A stretch of 64,000 nt of DNA from Gp13-AA77 sp035949375 (GTDB taxonomy: Bacteria > Acidobacteriota > Terriglobia > UBA7540): the NCBI GenBank assembly GCA_035949375.1, contig DASZIG010000129.1, positions 62,001-126,000 of the forward strand, given 5' to 3'. This document shows positions 13,715 through 23,500 of the stretch, piece by piece (the stretch's first letter is position 1; each line of letters begins with the position of its first letter). Below the pieces are notes generated by a model. It searched no databases. It was not told the origin of the DNA and was given only the letters and a program-made list of their open reading frames with translations. The translations under genes and the position numbers were made by a program.

Positions 13715-13870
13715 TAAGTCTAATCAAATCAACAAATCACCCCGAAAAACAGGCCAAAACGAAGTCAAACGAAGCCACCGAAAGCCGAACTCGGTCCCAG
13801 ATAAGTCCTTCTAAATCAATTGGGTTGATTTTACGGTGGCTTTGTTTGATCAATTCGAAGCCAACTCGTC
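13660..13870. other. A-rich island with inverted repeats
   Basis: Composition departs sharply from the surrounding GC-rich DNA, with runs of A and repeated 'acgaagcca' motifs on the plus strand. It contains a 7-bp stem (AAATCAA 13813-13819 with TTGATTT 13825-13831, 5-nt loop) and a longer-range pair, AAACGAAGCCACCG-like near 13775 with CGGTGGCTTTGTTT near 13840. Function unknown; see findings. Confidence 0.5.
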
Positions 13871-13947
13871 CCTGACCGATTTGCTTTAGAATGGGACTCG
13901 CGGCAACGTGACGCCTTCCTCGCCCACGCGCTTCGGAGAAGGTCTGT

Positions 13948-15507
13948 GTGCGGGGTCGGCGCGACAGGGCTATGTTTCATCCGCGCAAGGGCTCTCTTGA
14001 AGTAAGAATTTCCGCCTCGGGCACCACCTCTCTGCGATCGCGGATTGACGGGGAGCATGGGCGGCAAGCAGTTCCTCCACACCCGCCATCGACAATAGAA
14101 AGTCGGCAAACGGCAACCCGAAAGCGACAGGCGAAGATCGCCCTTGGACTGAGCCTCGCCTGCGTGCTCGCAGCGCTCCGTGCTCCCGCTCTGCAGCAGC
14201 CGGGCGCGGTGCAGCCCCTCGAGACGGACCCGGCCGCGCAATCCAACCACGACGCACAGCCCAGCCATGATGAGCGGGCAGCCCGGCAGACCGATCAACC
14301 GTTGCCGCCGGATCTCGCGGCCCTGATGGTGAAGGCCGAAGACGCGTTGGAGCGCAAAGACTATCAAGCGGCCCTCGACCCGCTGAAGAAGGTCACGAGC
14401 GCAGCGCCCGGCGTGGCGGAGGCTTGGTATTACCTCGGCTACGCCCAGCATGGCCTGCGCCAGGACGACGACGCCCGCCAATCGTACGAAAAGGCGGTCG
14501 CGTTGAAGCCCGATCTGCCTGAGGCGCAGGTGAATCTAAGCCTGCTGCTGCTGGCCGCGCGCGATTTCGCCGGCGCCCTGCCGCACTTGCAAGCGGCCGT
14601 CAAACTCAAACCCGGCGACGCCCGCGCCCACATCAATCTCGGGCTGGCGTTTGAGGGTCTGGGCCAGAATCAGCCCGCCACCGGGGAGTTTCAACGCGCG
14701 CTCGAGATCGATCCCAAGTCCGAGGCAGCCGCCTATCAGCTTGGGCTTGCCGAATTCGGCCAGAAGCGCTACGCCGAGGCGTCGGCCACCTTCACCAAGG
14801 CTCTGGCCCTGGCACCTGCCGACGCCGATGCCGAGCGCGAGCTCGCCAGGGCCGATGAAGCGCTGGGGCAGATCCCGGACGCCGCCGCGCATTTCGAGGC
14901 CTATTTGAAATTGCGACCGGAGGACATGACGGTGCGCGTCCATCTGGCACGAATTTACCTGAGCCAGAAGCAGCCGGACCTGGCGATCGCTCAGCTTCGG
15001 CCCCTTGAATCGACGCAGGGCCTGCCGCCGGACGTGGAAGCGTCCCTGGGAGACGTTTACGCCCTGGCCGGAAAGTTCGGCGATTCCGAGAACCACTATC
15101 GCAGGGCGCTTGCGGCCAACGGCGGGCAGGCAGACCTGCATCGCGCCCTGGCCCAGACGCTGCTCGAGGAGGGCAAGAAGGCCGAGGCTGAGGCCGAATT
15201 CCGCAAGGCGCTCCAAATCGATCCCGCGAGCATCGATGCACTCAAGGGCCTCGCGTCGAGCATCTACCTGCAGGGGCGCTACGCCGACGCCGCGCCGCTC
15301 GTCGAGAAGCTGGTGCAGTCGCCGGGCGCCACGCCGGGCTTGTATTTTATCCTGGCAACGTGTTATGACCATGTACGCGACCGTCCGCGGGCTCTGGCCG
15401 CTTACAAGGAGTTTCTGGCACGCGCCAAGGGCTCGAATCCGGACCAGGAGTGGCAGGCCGAGCAGCGCGCCAAGCTTCTGAGCCGTGAGCTGGGAAAGTC
15501 GCTATAA
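13948..15507 (+). CDS. TPR-repeat protein, probably exported
   Basis: 519 aa from GTG 13948, which has GGAGAAGG five nucleotides upstream. A hydrophobic segment at about 64-82 ('ALGLSLACVLAALRAPAL') looks like a signal or anchor that is unusually deep, so the true start may be further in. From about residue 125 to the end there are roughly ten TPR units ('AWYYLGYAQHGLRQDDDARQSYEKAVALKPD' style). TPR arrays bind other proteins; the partner is unknown. First of four close, same-strand genes; the next two encode small exported proteins. Confidence 0.8.
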   Translation: MRGRRDRAMFHPRKGSLEVRISASGTTSLRSRIDGEHGRQAVPPHPPSTIESRQTATRKRQAKIALGLSLACVLAALRAPALQQPGAVQPLETDPAAQSNHDAQPSHDERAARQTDQPLPPDLAALMVKAEDALERKDYQAALDPLKKVTSAAPGVAEAWYYLGYAQHGLRQDDDARQSYEKAVALKPDLPEAQVNLSLLLLAARDFAGALPHLQAAVKLKPGDARAHINLGLAFEGLGQNQPATGEFQRALEIDPKSEAAAYQLGLAEFGQKRYAEASATFTKALALAPADADAERELARADEALGQIPDAAAHFEAYLKLRPEDMTVRVHLARIYLSQKQPDLAIAQLRPLESTQGLPPDVEASLGDVYALAGKFGDSENHYRRALAANGGQADLHRALAQTLLEEGKKAEAEAEFRKALQIDPASIDALKGLASSIYLQGRYADAAPLVEKLVQSPGATPGLYFILATCYDHVRDRPRALAAYKEFLARAKGSNPDQEWQAEQRAKLLSRELGKSL

Positions 15508-15514
15508 TGCCGTT

Positions 15515-16087
15515 ATGAGGCTCGCCCGTCCGGCAGGCAGTTCCGCCCTGATCGCGGCCGTGGCACTCGCCATCGTCGCCGCTCCGATCGTCCTCGGTGC
15601 GCGGCACCAGGATTCGGAGGAGGACCTGCTCGCGCGAATCGGCAGAGAGAACAATCCAGCCAGGAAAGCCAGACTGCAAGTGGAACTCGCCAGCCTGAAA
15701 CTCGACGAGGCGGCGGCGGCTTTCAATCATGACCAGTACGACTCCGGAAAAAAACTGCTCGATCAGTACACGGGCTGGATCCATGAGACGTGGAATCTGC
15801 TGAAAGAGAGCGGGCGTGACGCCAGCCGCAAGCCGCAGGGCTTCAAGGACCTCGATATCACTCTGCGCGAGAACGCGCGCGCGCTGGCAGACCTCGCCGA
15901 ACATACTCCCTTCGCCGATCGCGGACCCATCGAGGATACGGCCAGGGAGGCCGACAGTCTTCACAATCAAGTGATGGCGGTGCTCTTTCCGGACGGCGTG
16001 AAGGAGGACGAGGCTCCGCCTCTGTCGTCAGAAAAACGCCCGGCGCCGCCCGCCTCCGTGCTCGGTCCCGGAGAGCGGAAGCCATGA
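15515..16087 (+). CDS. Hypothetical exported protein
   Basis: 190 aa. ATG 15515 is chosen because a signal peptide follows immediately ('RLARPAGSSALIAAVALAIVAAPIVLGA'); the frame extends back to 15485 inside the TPR gene. The mature part is charged and mostly helical by appearance ('RIGRENNPARKARLQVELASLKLDEA'), with a Pro-rich end. No known family recognised. It begins 8 bp after the TPR gene and its stop overlaps the start of the next gene. Confidence 0.72.
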   Translation: MRLARPAGSSALIAAVALAIVAAPIVLGARHQDSEEDLLARIGRENNPARKARLQVELASLKLDEAAAAFNHDQYDSGKKLLDQYTGWIHETWNLLKESGRDASRKPQGFKDLDITLRENARALADLAEHTPFADRGPIEDTAREADSLHNQVMAVLFPDGVKEDEAPPLSSEKRPAPPASVLGPGERKP

Positions 16088-16779
16088 AGCCTTGTTGCGC
16101 GCGAAGGGCCGTGGATCTGGCGGCTCTGTCGCTCGCGTGCCTTGTGGCGCTTGGCGCCGCGGCCGCCGCTCCCGCTCTCCAGATGCATACCGACGATCCC
16201 GCCTCCCTGACGCAGGAAGAGGAAGACCGCGTCCGCGAGGCTCAGGACCCGAGCGAGCGCATCGGAGTTTACATGGAACTGGCGGGAGAGCGGCTGGAGA
16301 GGTTCAACGCCATGCGGGCGGCGCCGCCGGACCCGAGTGATCCGACGTACCGCGCCGAAACGCTCGACCGCCTGCTCAGCCAATACATCGCGCTCGACGA
16401 CGAGCTCAAGAACTGGATCGAGGACCAGTACGGCACCGGCCACGACATGCGCAAGGGACTGCGCGCGCTCCTCAATCTCGCGCCCCAGCAACTGGCCCTG
16501 CTCAACCAGGCCAGCCAGAATCCGGACCATTACAACGCCGACTATCATCAGAGCCTGGCGGACGCCGTCACCGATCTGAACGACACCTTGAACGGCGCCA
16601 CGCGGGCCCTGGCCGATCAGGAAAAGACGTTCGGGGCGCTCAAGCGCCAGGAGCAGGATGACGCCAAGGCGGCCAAACTCGCCACTCAAGAGGAGAAAAA
16701 GAAGCAGAAGGAAGACCGCAAGCTGCGCAAGAAGCAGAAGCAGGAAGGCGTGCCCGAAGACGAGGACCAGCAGAACTGA
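16084..16779 (+). CDS. Hypothetical exported protein with Lys-rich tail
   Basis: 231 aa. The ATG overlaps the preceding stop codon (ATGA), indicating translational coupling. The signal peptide ends near 'ALGAAAAAPALQ'. The mature protein has predicted helices ('ERIGVYMELAGERLERFNAM', 'SQYIALDDELKNWIEDQYG') and ends in a very basic/acidic stretch ('EEKKKQKEDRKLRKKQKQE'). Its first half resembles the middle of the upstream 190-aa protein in style. No family recognised. Confidence 0.75.
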   Translation: MKPCCARRAVDLAALSLACLVALGAAAAAPALQMHTDDPASLTQEEEDRVREAQDPSERIGVYMELAGERLERFNAMRAAPPDPSDPTYRAETLDRLLSQYIALDDELKNWIEDQYGTGHDMRKGLRALLNLAPQQLALLNQASQNPDHYNADYHQSLADAVTDLNDTLNGATRALADQEKTFGALKRQEQDDAKAAKLATQEEKKKQKEDRKLRKKQKQEGVPEDEDQQN

Positions 16780-17736
16780 GTGCGCCCCCTGACCCCACCC
16801 CTCCCCGGCCGGGAAGAATCTAGGCTACATAAAGAGCCTCCAACACCGCAGGCTCTGCGCCGCCCGCCATCGTCCGCCCTTCAGCTCCCTCTTTGGAACG
16901 AGTTCGCCCCCGCGCCCCCGGCCCCGGCTCAGAAATCCAGCCGGCCGCCGTTGCCGGCGCCGCCCACAGACGGGAGTTCCGACCGCCACAAGGCGCCGCC
17001 GGATGCCGATCTCAAGGCAGTGTTCGACCGCGTTTTCCGCCGCCTCCGGCTGCGTGGTGACGCGCCGGTGTTTCGGGCGGCCTTTCACGCGTTCACGGGC
17101 TTGCGCAGCACGATCCGCGTCAGCAGGACCAGGGTGATCGAGGCCCGGCTCTCGGATCTACTCGCCGAAGCGCGACCGCTCGTGCTTGAAGCCATCGCCG
17201 AGATCCTGATCACGCGCCTCTACCGCATCCGCACCTCGCGCGAGGCGCGCGAGTGTTACCAGGCCTGGGCGCACAGTCCGGCGGTGGTCCGGCGCATCGA
17301 AGAGGTGCGGCGGGAGCGCGGCCGCAAGCGCTTGTTGCCGCCCCAGGGCCGCTGCTTCGACCTGAAGGCGATCTTTGACGACCTGAACCGCAGGCATTTC
17401 GAGGGTAGTCTGGAGCCGGTGCGTATCGGCTGGAGCCCGATCCGGTCACGGACGATGCTCGGACACTACGACAGTTCCCACGGTACGATCACCATCACGC
17501 GCTGGCTCGATGGTCCGCGCGTGCCGCGGTATGTGGTGGAGTATCTGGTCTTTCACGAGATGCTCCACGTCCGCATTCCGGTGGAGCGTCGCCTCCACCG
17601 GCGCGTAGTTCATCCCCCGGAGTTTGCGGCCGCCGAGCGCGCCTTTCCGGACTACGCGCGCGCCACCCGCTGGTTACGCGGCGGTACACGGCATGGCGCG
17701 GGCCGACCGCCTTGGGAGGCGGTGCCGTCCATCTGA
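16780..17736 (+). CDS. SprT-like zinc metalloprotease-domain protein
   Basis: 318 aa if started at the GTG that directly follows the previous stop; the Pro-rich first 70 residues may be untranslated. The C-terminal part has the SprT-like signature: 'HFEGSL', then the metal site 'HEMLH' in 'LVFHEMLHVRIP', and a later 'HPPEF' that could supply the third ligand. SprT/Spartan-like domains are cytoplasmic metalloproteases or nucleic-acid-associated proteins. No signal peptide, in contrast to the two genes before it. Confidence 0.75.
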   Translation: MRPLTPPLPGREESRLHKEPPTPQALRRPPSSALQLPLWNEFAPAPPAPAQKSSRPPLPAPPTDGSSDRHKAPPDADLKAVFDRVFRRLRLRGDAPVFRAAFHAFTGLRSTIRVSRTRVIEARLSDLLAEARPLVLEAIAEILITRLYRIRTSREARECYQAWAHSPAVVRRIEEVRRERGRKRLLPPQGRCFDLKAIFDDLNRRHFEGSLEPVRIGWSPIRSRTMLGHYDSSHGTITITRWLDGPRVPRYVVEYLVFHEMLHVRIPVERRLHRRVVHPPEFAAAERAFPDYARATRWLRGGTRHGAGRPPWEAVPSI

Positions 17737-17831
17737 AGCCCACCTGAAGGGGGGAGAGGGTGCGTCGCGGACCGGGGCCGGCCGCGTCGAAGGCGTCGAA
17801 AGGTCAGGAGGCTCGCTGATCCGGCCGCGGA

Positions 17832-18863
17832 TCAGAGCGCGCCGGGCGCTTTGGTGTAGCCCTTGGCCGCATCCTGATAAGCCTGGATGTTCGACTTGTC
17901 GACGATGCCGATTCCGGTGTCGACGAGCGTCGGCAAGGGCGAGGCGGGCGCCGAGCGCCAGTTGGTGAATTCGTGAACGGCGTTGTGATGGAGGTCATCG
18001 AGGGCGCGCAGGCCATAGAACGCCATCGTGTAAGGCTTCTGCGCGACGGAAGCGAGGATCGTGCCGCCCGCGATGAAGTCGAGCGTCTCAGGGTCCTTGT
18101 CCATGGAGATGATCGGCACCTTGCCGTCCAGGTTCAGCCGGTGCAGCGCCTCGGCGGCGCCCGGTCCGCCCGAAGCTTCGAGGCACAGGATGCCGTCCAT
18201 ATTCGCCTTTTTGGCGAGCAGGCTCGCGACCTGGTCGTTCGCCTTGCGGGGGTCGCCCTGGTCATCGAGAGTCTGCTCGATGCGTATCTTCGGATAGTGC
18301 GAGAAGGCGTCTTTGGCGCCGCGCAGACGCTCGTCCAGGTTGTACTGGCCCGGAACAGAAATCACGACCACGCTTCCCTGCCCGTGAAGCGCCTCCGCCA
18401 TGTGGGTGCCGCTCTGGGTGCCGGCGCGGAAGTTATCGGTGCCGATGAACATCAGGCGCATGGAGTCGGGGACGTCCGAGTCAATCGCGATCACGGGAAC
18501 GCCCTGCTGGACGGCGTCGTTGATGGCGTCCTCAAACAGCTTGGTACCGGCGGGCGAGACCAGGATTCCGGCCGGGTGGGCCGCCGCCGCCTGCTTGAAG
18601 GCGTCGAGTTCGTCAGTCGGAGAGTAGCTGTCCGGGCCCACCATCTCGGCCTTGACTCCGAACCCAAGCTGGCGCACGGCGTCAACGAAGCCGGCGTTCG
18701 CCTCCTGCCAGTACGGAAGAGTCTTGTTATTCACTACCAGGATGTAGTGCTCGTCCTCGTGAGGCGCCTTGCCACACGACACTGACGTAATGGCTGGCGG
18801 CACCAACACCACCGTCACAAGCAGCGCCCTGATCAAGCTGTGAGTTCGCAGATGAGCTTTCAC
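17832..18863 (-). CDS. Periplasmic sugar-binding-protein-like lipoprotein
   Basis: 343 aa. GTG 18863 is chosen because GGAGGG lies five nucleotides upstream, better than the in-frame starts at 18893/18884. The N-terminus is a signal peptide with a plausible lipobox cysteine ('ITSVSCGK'). The mature protein is a type I periplasmic binding protein of the ribose/xylose family (Peripla_BP_4): 'NNKTLPYWQEANAGF', 'GILVSPAG', 'GVPVIAIDSDV', 'SMDKDPETLDFI'. Normally the receptor of an ABC importer, but no ATPase or permease is adjacent; the downstream-side neighbour is convergent and the upstream operon is an efflux pump. Confidence 0.85.
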   Translation of the reverse strand: MKAHLRTHSLIRALLVTVVLVPPAITSVSCGKAPHEDEHYILVVNNKTLPYWQEANAGFVDAVRQLGFGVKAEMVGPDSYSPTDELDAFKQAAAAHPAGILVSPAGTKLFEDAINDAVQQGVPVIAIDSDVPDSMRLMFIGTDNFRAGTQSGTHMAEALHGQGSVVVISVPGQYNLDERLRGAKDAFSHYPKIRIEQTLDDQGDPRKANDQVASLLAKKANMDGILCLEASGGPGAAEALHRLNLDGKVPIISMDKDPETLDFIAGGTILASVAQKPYTMAFYGLRALDDLHHNAVHEFTNWRSAPASPLPTLVDTGIGIVDKSNIQAYQDAAKGYTKAPGAL

Positions 18864-18983
18864 AAGGTCCCTCCAGCGGCACATTACACGCAAGGGACAG
18901 AGATTACCACAACGGCGCTGGAAGGCAAGCGGCGCACGGACGCGGGCGGCCCGGGGCGGTGTTGCGCGGCCAAGTCACTGCCG

Positions 18984-20480
18984 CTACTTTCCGTGGATCA
19001 GGTTCTGGGCCGTGGGCAGCGCCGAAGCATTCCAACCGCCGCCGAGGGCTTCGACGAGCAGCACGCTGGAGGTCATGCGCCGGGTGAGGATGTTGACCTG
19101 CTGGACCTGGTCGCCGAGCAGGATGCCCTGCTCTGTAATCACGGTGAGGTAGTCCACGGTTCCGGCCTTGTACTGGTAGGTGGAGATGTCGAGCGCATCC
19201 TGGGCGGCCTTTACCGCCGCCGCTTCAGCCACGGCCTCATTCTCCAGGACTCGTAACGCCGCCATATTATCCTCGACCTGCTGAAAGGCGGTGAGAACCG
19301 TCTGCCGGTAGTTCGCAACCGTGGCGTCGTAGGTATCCCGCGCCTCGGCGAGTTGGGCACGGCGTTTGCCCGCATCAAAGATCGTCTCGGAAAGCGTGGG
19401 CCCGATGGACCAGAACCGGCTGGGCCAGGTTAACCAGTTGTAGAGTTGGCCGGCCTCAAGTCCTCCGGTCGCACTCAAGGTCAAGCTCGGGTAGTAAGCG
19501 GCTTTCGCGATGCCGATCTGCTCGTTCTGGGAAGCCATCTGGCGCTCAGCAGCCGCAACGTCCGGCCGGCGTTCAAGGAGGGTGGAAGGAACCGTCACGG
19601 GAACGGGGGGGGGCACAATTTTGATGGGCGACGGCGCAATGGTCACCTCAGCGGGCGGCTTCCCCGCGAGAATCGCGATGGCATGCTCGTACTGGGCACG
19701 CGCGACTCCGTAGTCAATCAACTGTGCCTGCGCCGTATCGAGCTGGGTCTGCGCCTGCGCCACGTCGGCGCCCGATGCAACGCCGCTGTTGAACCGGTCC
19801 TGTGTGAGCTTCAGATAGTCCTGATAAGACTTCACGGTGGTTTGCAGCAAATCTTCGTCGCCGTCGGTGCCATGTAATTCGAAGTAATCCTCGGCGAGGG
19901 TCGCCTGGTAAGACAGGCGAGCGTTCTCCAACTGCGCGAAGCTGGCTTGGGCGGTGGCCACACCGGCCTGGACGCTGCGCCGGATGCTCCCCCAGATATC
20001 TGCGGTGTAAGAAATGCTGCCCGGCAGGTCGTAGACGTTGCGCTGGCCGGAAGTCAGGTTGCCGAGCGAAGCGTTGAACAAGGTGCTCGACGACGCAGAG
20101 CGCGTGTACGAGGGCGAGGTTGAAATGGTGGGGAAGAGGGCGGAGCGCGCGATGCGAACCGCGTCAGATGCTTCCCGGAACTGGGCGGCCGCCAGCAATA
20201 CATTCTGGTTTGAAATGTTGACCTGGTCCTCGAGCGCGTTCAGTTGCGGATCGTTGTAGATTTCCCACCACTTGCCGCGTACCACGGCCTCGTTGGGCTG
20301 AGCCGGCTTCCACCGGTCGATCTCCTCGGGGTTGTCGGTGGGTGGCTCCTTAAAGGCGGCCGGAACGGGAGCGGCGGGCCGCTTGTAGTTCGGGCCCACC
20401 ATGCAGGCGCCGCACAGCAGCGCCGGCACCACGAGGATCAGCATTCCATTTCGGAACAGGTTCGATCTCCTGAACATCAT
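18984..20480 (-). CDS. Outer membrane efflux factor, NodT/TolC family lipoprotein
   Basis: 498 aa. A signal peptide with lipoprotein cysteine and the family hallmark 'ACMVGPNYKRP' open the protein. Two OEP repeats follow, with long helical segments ('LSYQATLAEDYFELHGTDGD', 'RRPDVAAAERQMASQNEQIGIAKAAYYPS'). It forms the trimeric outer-membrane duct of a tripartite RND pump. Last gene of the efflux operon, 43 bp after the second RND gene. Confidence 0.92.
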   Translation of the reverse strand: MMFRRSNLFRNGMLILVVPALLCGACMVGPNYKRPAAPVPAAFKEPPTDNPEEIDRWKPAQPNEAVVRGKWWEIYNDPQLNALEDQVNISNQNVLLAAAQFREASDAVRIARSALFPTISTSPSYTRSASSSTLFNASLGNLTSGQRNVYDLPGSISYTADIWGSIRRSVQAGVATAQASFAQLENARLSYQATLAEDYFELHGTDGDEDLLQTTVKSYQDYLKLTQDRFNSGVASGADVAQAQTQLDTAQAQLIDYGVARAQYEHAIAILAGKPPAEVTIAPSPIKIVPPPVPVTVPSTLLERRPDVAAAERQMASQNEQIGIAKAAYYPSLTLSATGGLEAGQLYNWLTWPSRFWSIGPTLSETIFDAGKRRAQLAEARDTYDATVANYRQTVLTAFQQVEDNMAALRVLENEAVAEAAAVKAAQDALDISTYQYKAGTVDYLTVITEQGILLGDQVQQVNILTRRMTSSVLLVEALGGGWNASALPTAQNLIHGK

Positions 20481-20523
20481 GAGTTGTCTCTCAAAAGCCG
20501 AAAGTGCGGAACCCCTCCGAGAC

Positions 20524-23500
20524 TTACACCTCAGACCCGAGCGCCGCGATTCCTGCGCGACGGGCCCGCGCCCGTTCCCTCCAATTCTGCAGACGGTCGA
20601 AGTAGAGATATACGACGGGCGTGGTGTACAGCGTCAGCGCCTGGCTCACCATCAGGCCGCCGATGATTGCGATTCCCAAGGGACGGCGCAATTCTGATCC
20701 CACTCCGTGGCCGAACGCGAGGGGCACGGCGCCCAGGATGGCGGCCATCGTGGTCATCATGATGGGGCGAAAGCGCAGCATGCAGGCTTGGAAAATAGAG
20801 TCTCGCGAGCTCTTGCCTTCGTTGCGCTCGGCCGACAAGGCAAAGTCGATCATGAGAATGGCGTTCTTTTTGACGATGCCGATCAGCAGGATGATTCCGA
20901 TGATGGCAATGACGGTGAGCTCGGTATGGGTCAGCATCAGGGCGAGCAACGCACCCACGCCCGCCGAGGGGAGCGTGGAAAGAATGGTGACGGGATGAAC
21001 GTAGCTTTCGTAAAGCATGCCGAGCACAATATAGACCGAGGCCAGGGCGGCGGCGATGAGCAGAGGTTCGCTGCCGAGAGAGTCCTGGTACGCCTGAGCG
21101 GTGCCGGCGAAGCCCGTGTGAATGGTGGAAGGCAGCCCGATTTTCATGGCCGACGCATTAATCTCATTGACAGCGTCCCCAAGAGCCACGCCGGGACGCA
21201 AGTTAAAGGAGATGGTCACTGCCGGAGAGAGGCCCTGATGGTTGACAGCCAGCGGCGCCGTGGCAGGAGCATAACTCGTGAAAGCGCTCAAGGGAACTTC
21301 CTTCCCACTTGGCGACTGCACGTAGACTTGGCGCAAAAACAGCGGATTTTGCCAGTATGTGGGGGCGACTTCCATCACCACGTGATACTGATTGAGGGGC
21401 GTGTACATGATCGATACCTGCTCCTGGCCGAAGGCATCGTAGAGCGTGCTATCGATCAGCTGCGATGAGATCCCGAAGCGCGCCGCCGTATCCCGGTCGT
21501 AGTTCACCACCGCTTGCAGCCCACTATTCTGCTGGTCGCTGTTAACGTCAGCGATGATGTGAATACCCTTGAGCTCCTCAAGCATCTTCGGTGCAAAGGC
21601 ATTGAGGTCCTGAAGATTGTCGCCGCGCATGGTGTATTGATACTGGGCGTTGCCAAACCGCCCGCCCACGCGCACATCCTGCGAGGCTTGCATATAGAGA
21701 GCTGCACCGGGCACGCGCGCAAGCTTCGGCCGCAGGCGCGCGATAACAAGGTCCACGCTGATTTTTCTTTCCGACAACGGCTTGAGCGAAATGAACATGC
21801 GGGCGCTATTCAGCGTGCCGCCACCTACCCAACCATTCACGGTATCAACCGCCGGATCAGCCTTGATGATATTGACCATTTGCAGCAGAATCTTCTGCAT
21901 GGCCTGGAACGAGGTGTCCTGGTCCGCCATGATGGCGCCCATCATCCGGCCGTTATCCTGCTGGGGGAAAAATCCCTTCGGCACCCGGATGTAAAGGTAG
22001 ATGTTGAGCGCAATAGTTGCCAGCAGGATCGCCAGTGTCACGGCCGGGAAATCCAGCACTTTAGATAAGCTTCTGCCATAGGCGTCGATCACCGAGTTGA
22101 AGCCGCGCTCGCTGGCCCGGTAAAGCCGGCCATGAGATTTCTCCTCTTTCAGGAGGTGGGCGCACATGGTAGGCGTCGTGGTCAGCGAAACTACCATGGA
22201 GACGGCGATGGCGACCGAGAGCGTGACTGCAAATTCGTGGAACAGGCGGCCCACGATGCCACCCATCAACAGGAGGGGAATGAATACCGCTACCAGCGAA
22301 GTGCTGATGGTGAGCACGGTAAACCCGATTTCCTGAGCTCCCTTGAGTGCGGCCTGGAAAGGCGGCAGGCCCTGCTCGAGATACCGCGTGATGTTCTCGA
22401 TCACCACGATGGCGTCATCGACCACAAATCCCGTACAGATCGTCAGGGCCATCAACGACAGGTTGTCGAGGCTGTAGCCGAGGAGATACATCACCCCGAA
22501 CGTTCCAATGATGGAGACCGGAACGGCAATGCTCGGGATCAGTGTGGCGCGTGGGTTGCGCAGGAAAAAGAAGACCACCAGAATCACCAGCCCCACCGAA
22601 ATCAGCAGCGTTTGCTCGACGTTCTGCACGGAGGCGCGGATAGTGACCGTCTGGTCCATCGCCACCCGCATGTCGATGGCCTGCGGCAGAGCTGCCTTGA
22701 GCTGAGGCAGTGCCGCACGAATGCGATCCACGGTATCAATGATGTTGGCACCGGGTTGACGCCAGATGATGACGAGGACCGAAGGCTTTCCGTTGGCGTA
22801 GCCGGCGTTGCGAATGTCTTCGGGTCCATCCACAGCCGCGCCGATGTCCTGGATCCGAACGGCCATTCCATTTCGGTAAGCCACAATCAGAGGCTGGTAA
22901 TCCACAGCATGAAAAATCTGGTCATTGGCTCCGACTTCCCACGTCAGGTGCCCATCCGAAAAGTACCCTTTGGGCGTGTTGGCATTCGCGCTGCTCAGCA
23001 CGCTCCGAATCTGTTCGAACCCGACGTCATATTTGCTCATCTGGTTCGGATTGAGCTCGATTCGAACGCCCGGCAGCGCACCTCCACCCACGACCACCTG
23101 GCCTACACCGCTGATCTGGGAGACCTTTTGCTCAATAACGGAATCCGCCGAGTCGTACATCTGGCTTTTGCTCAGTATGTCTGAAGTGAGGGCGAGCATG
23201 AAAATAGGAGAATCGGCCGGATTTGACTTGCGGTAGGTCGGATTGCTCGGAAGGTTCGTAGGCAGGTAGCCGCGTGCCGCATTGATGGCCGCCTCCACGT
23301 CGCGCGCCGCAGCATCGATATTCCGGTTGAGATCGAATTGCAGCGTAACACTGGTTGATCCGAGGCTGCTGGACGACGTCATCTCGGTGACGGACGCGAC
23401 GCGCCCAAATTGCCGCTCAAGCGGCGTCGCTACCGAGGAGGCCATGGTCTCGGGGCTGGCGCCCGGCAGTGAGGCCTGTACATTGATCGTGGGGAAGTCC

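Noticed and set aside
15503..15508. TATAAT just before the 190-aa exported protein
   Set aside because: Only 7 bp before the start codon and inside the previous stop; too close for a normal promoter.
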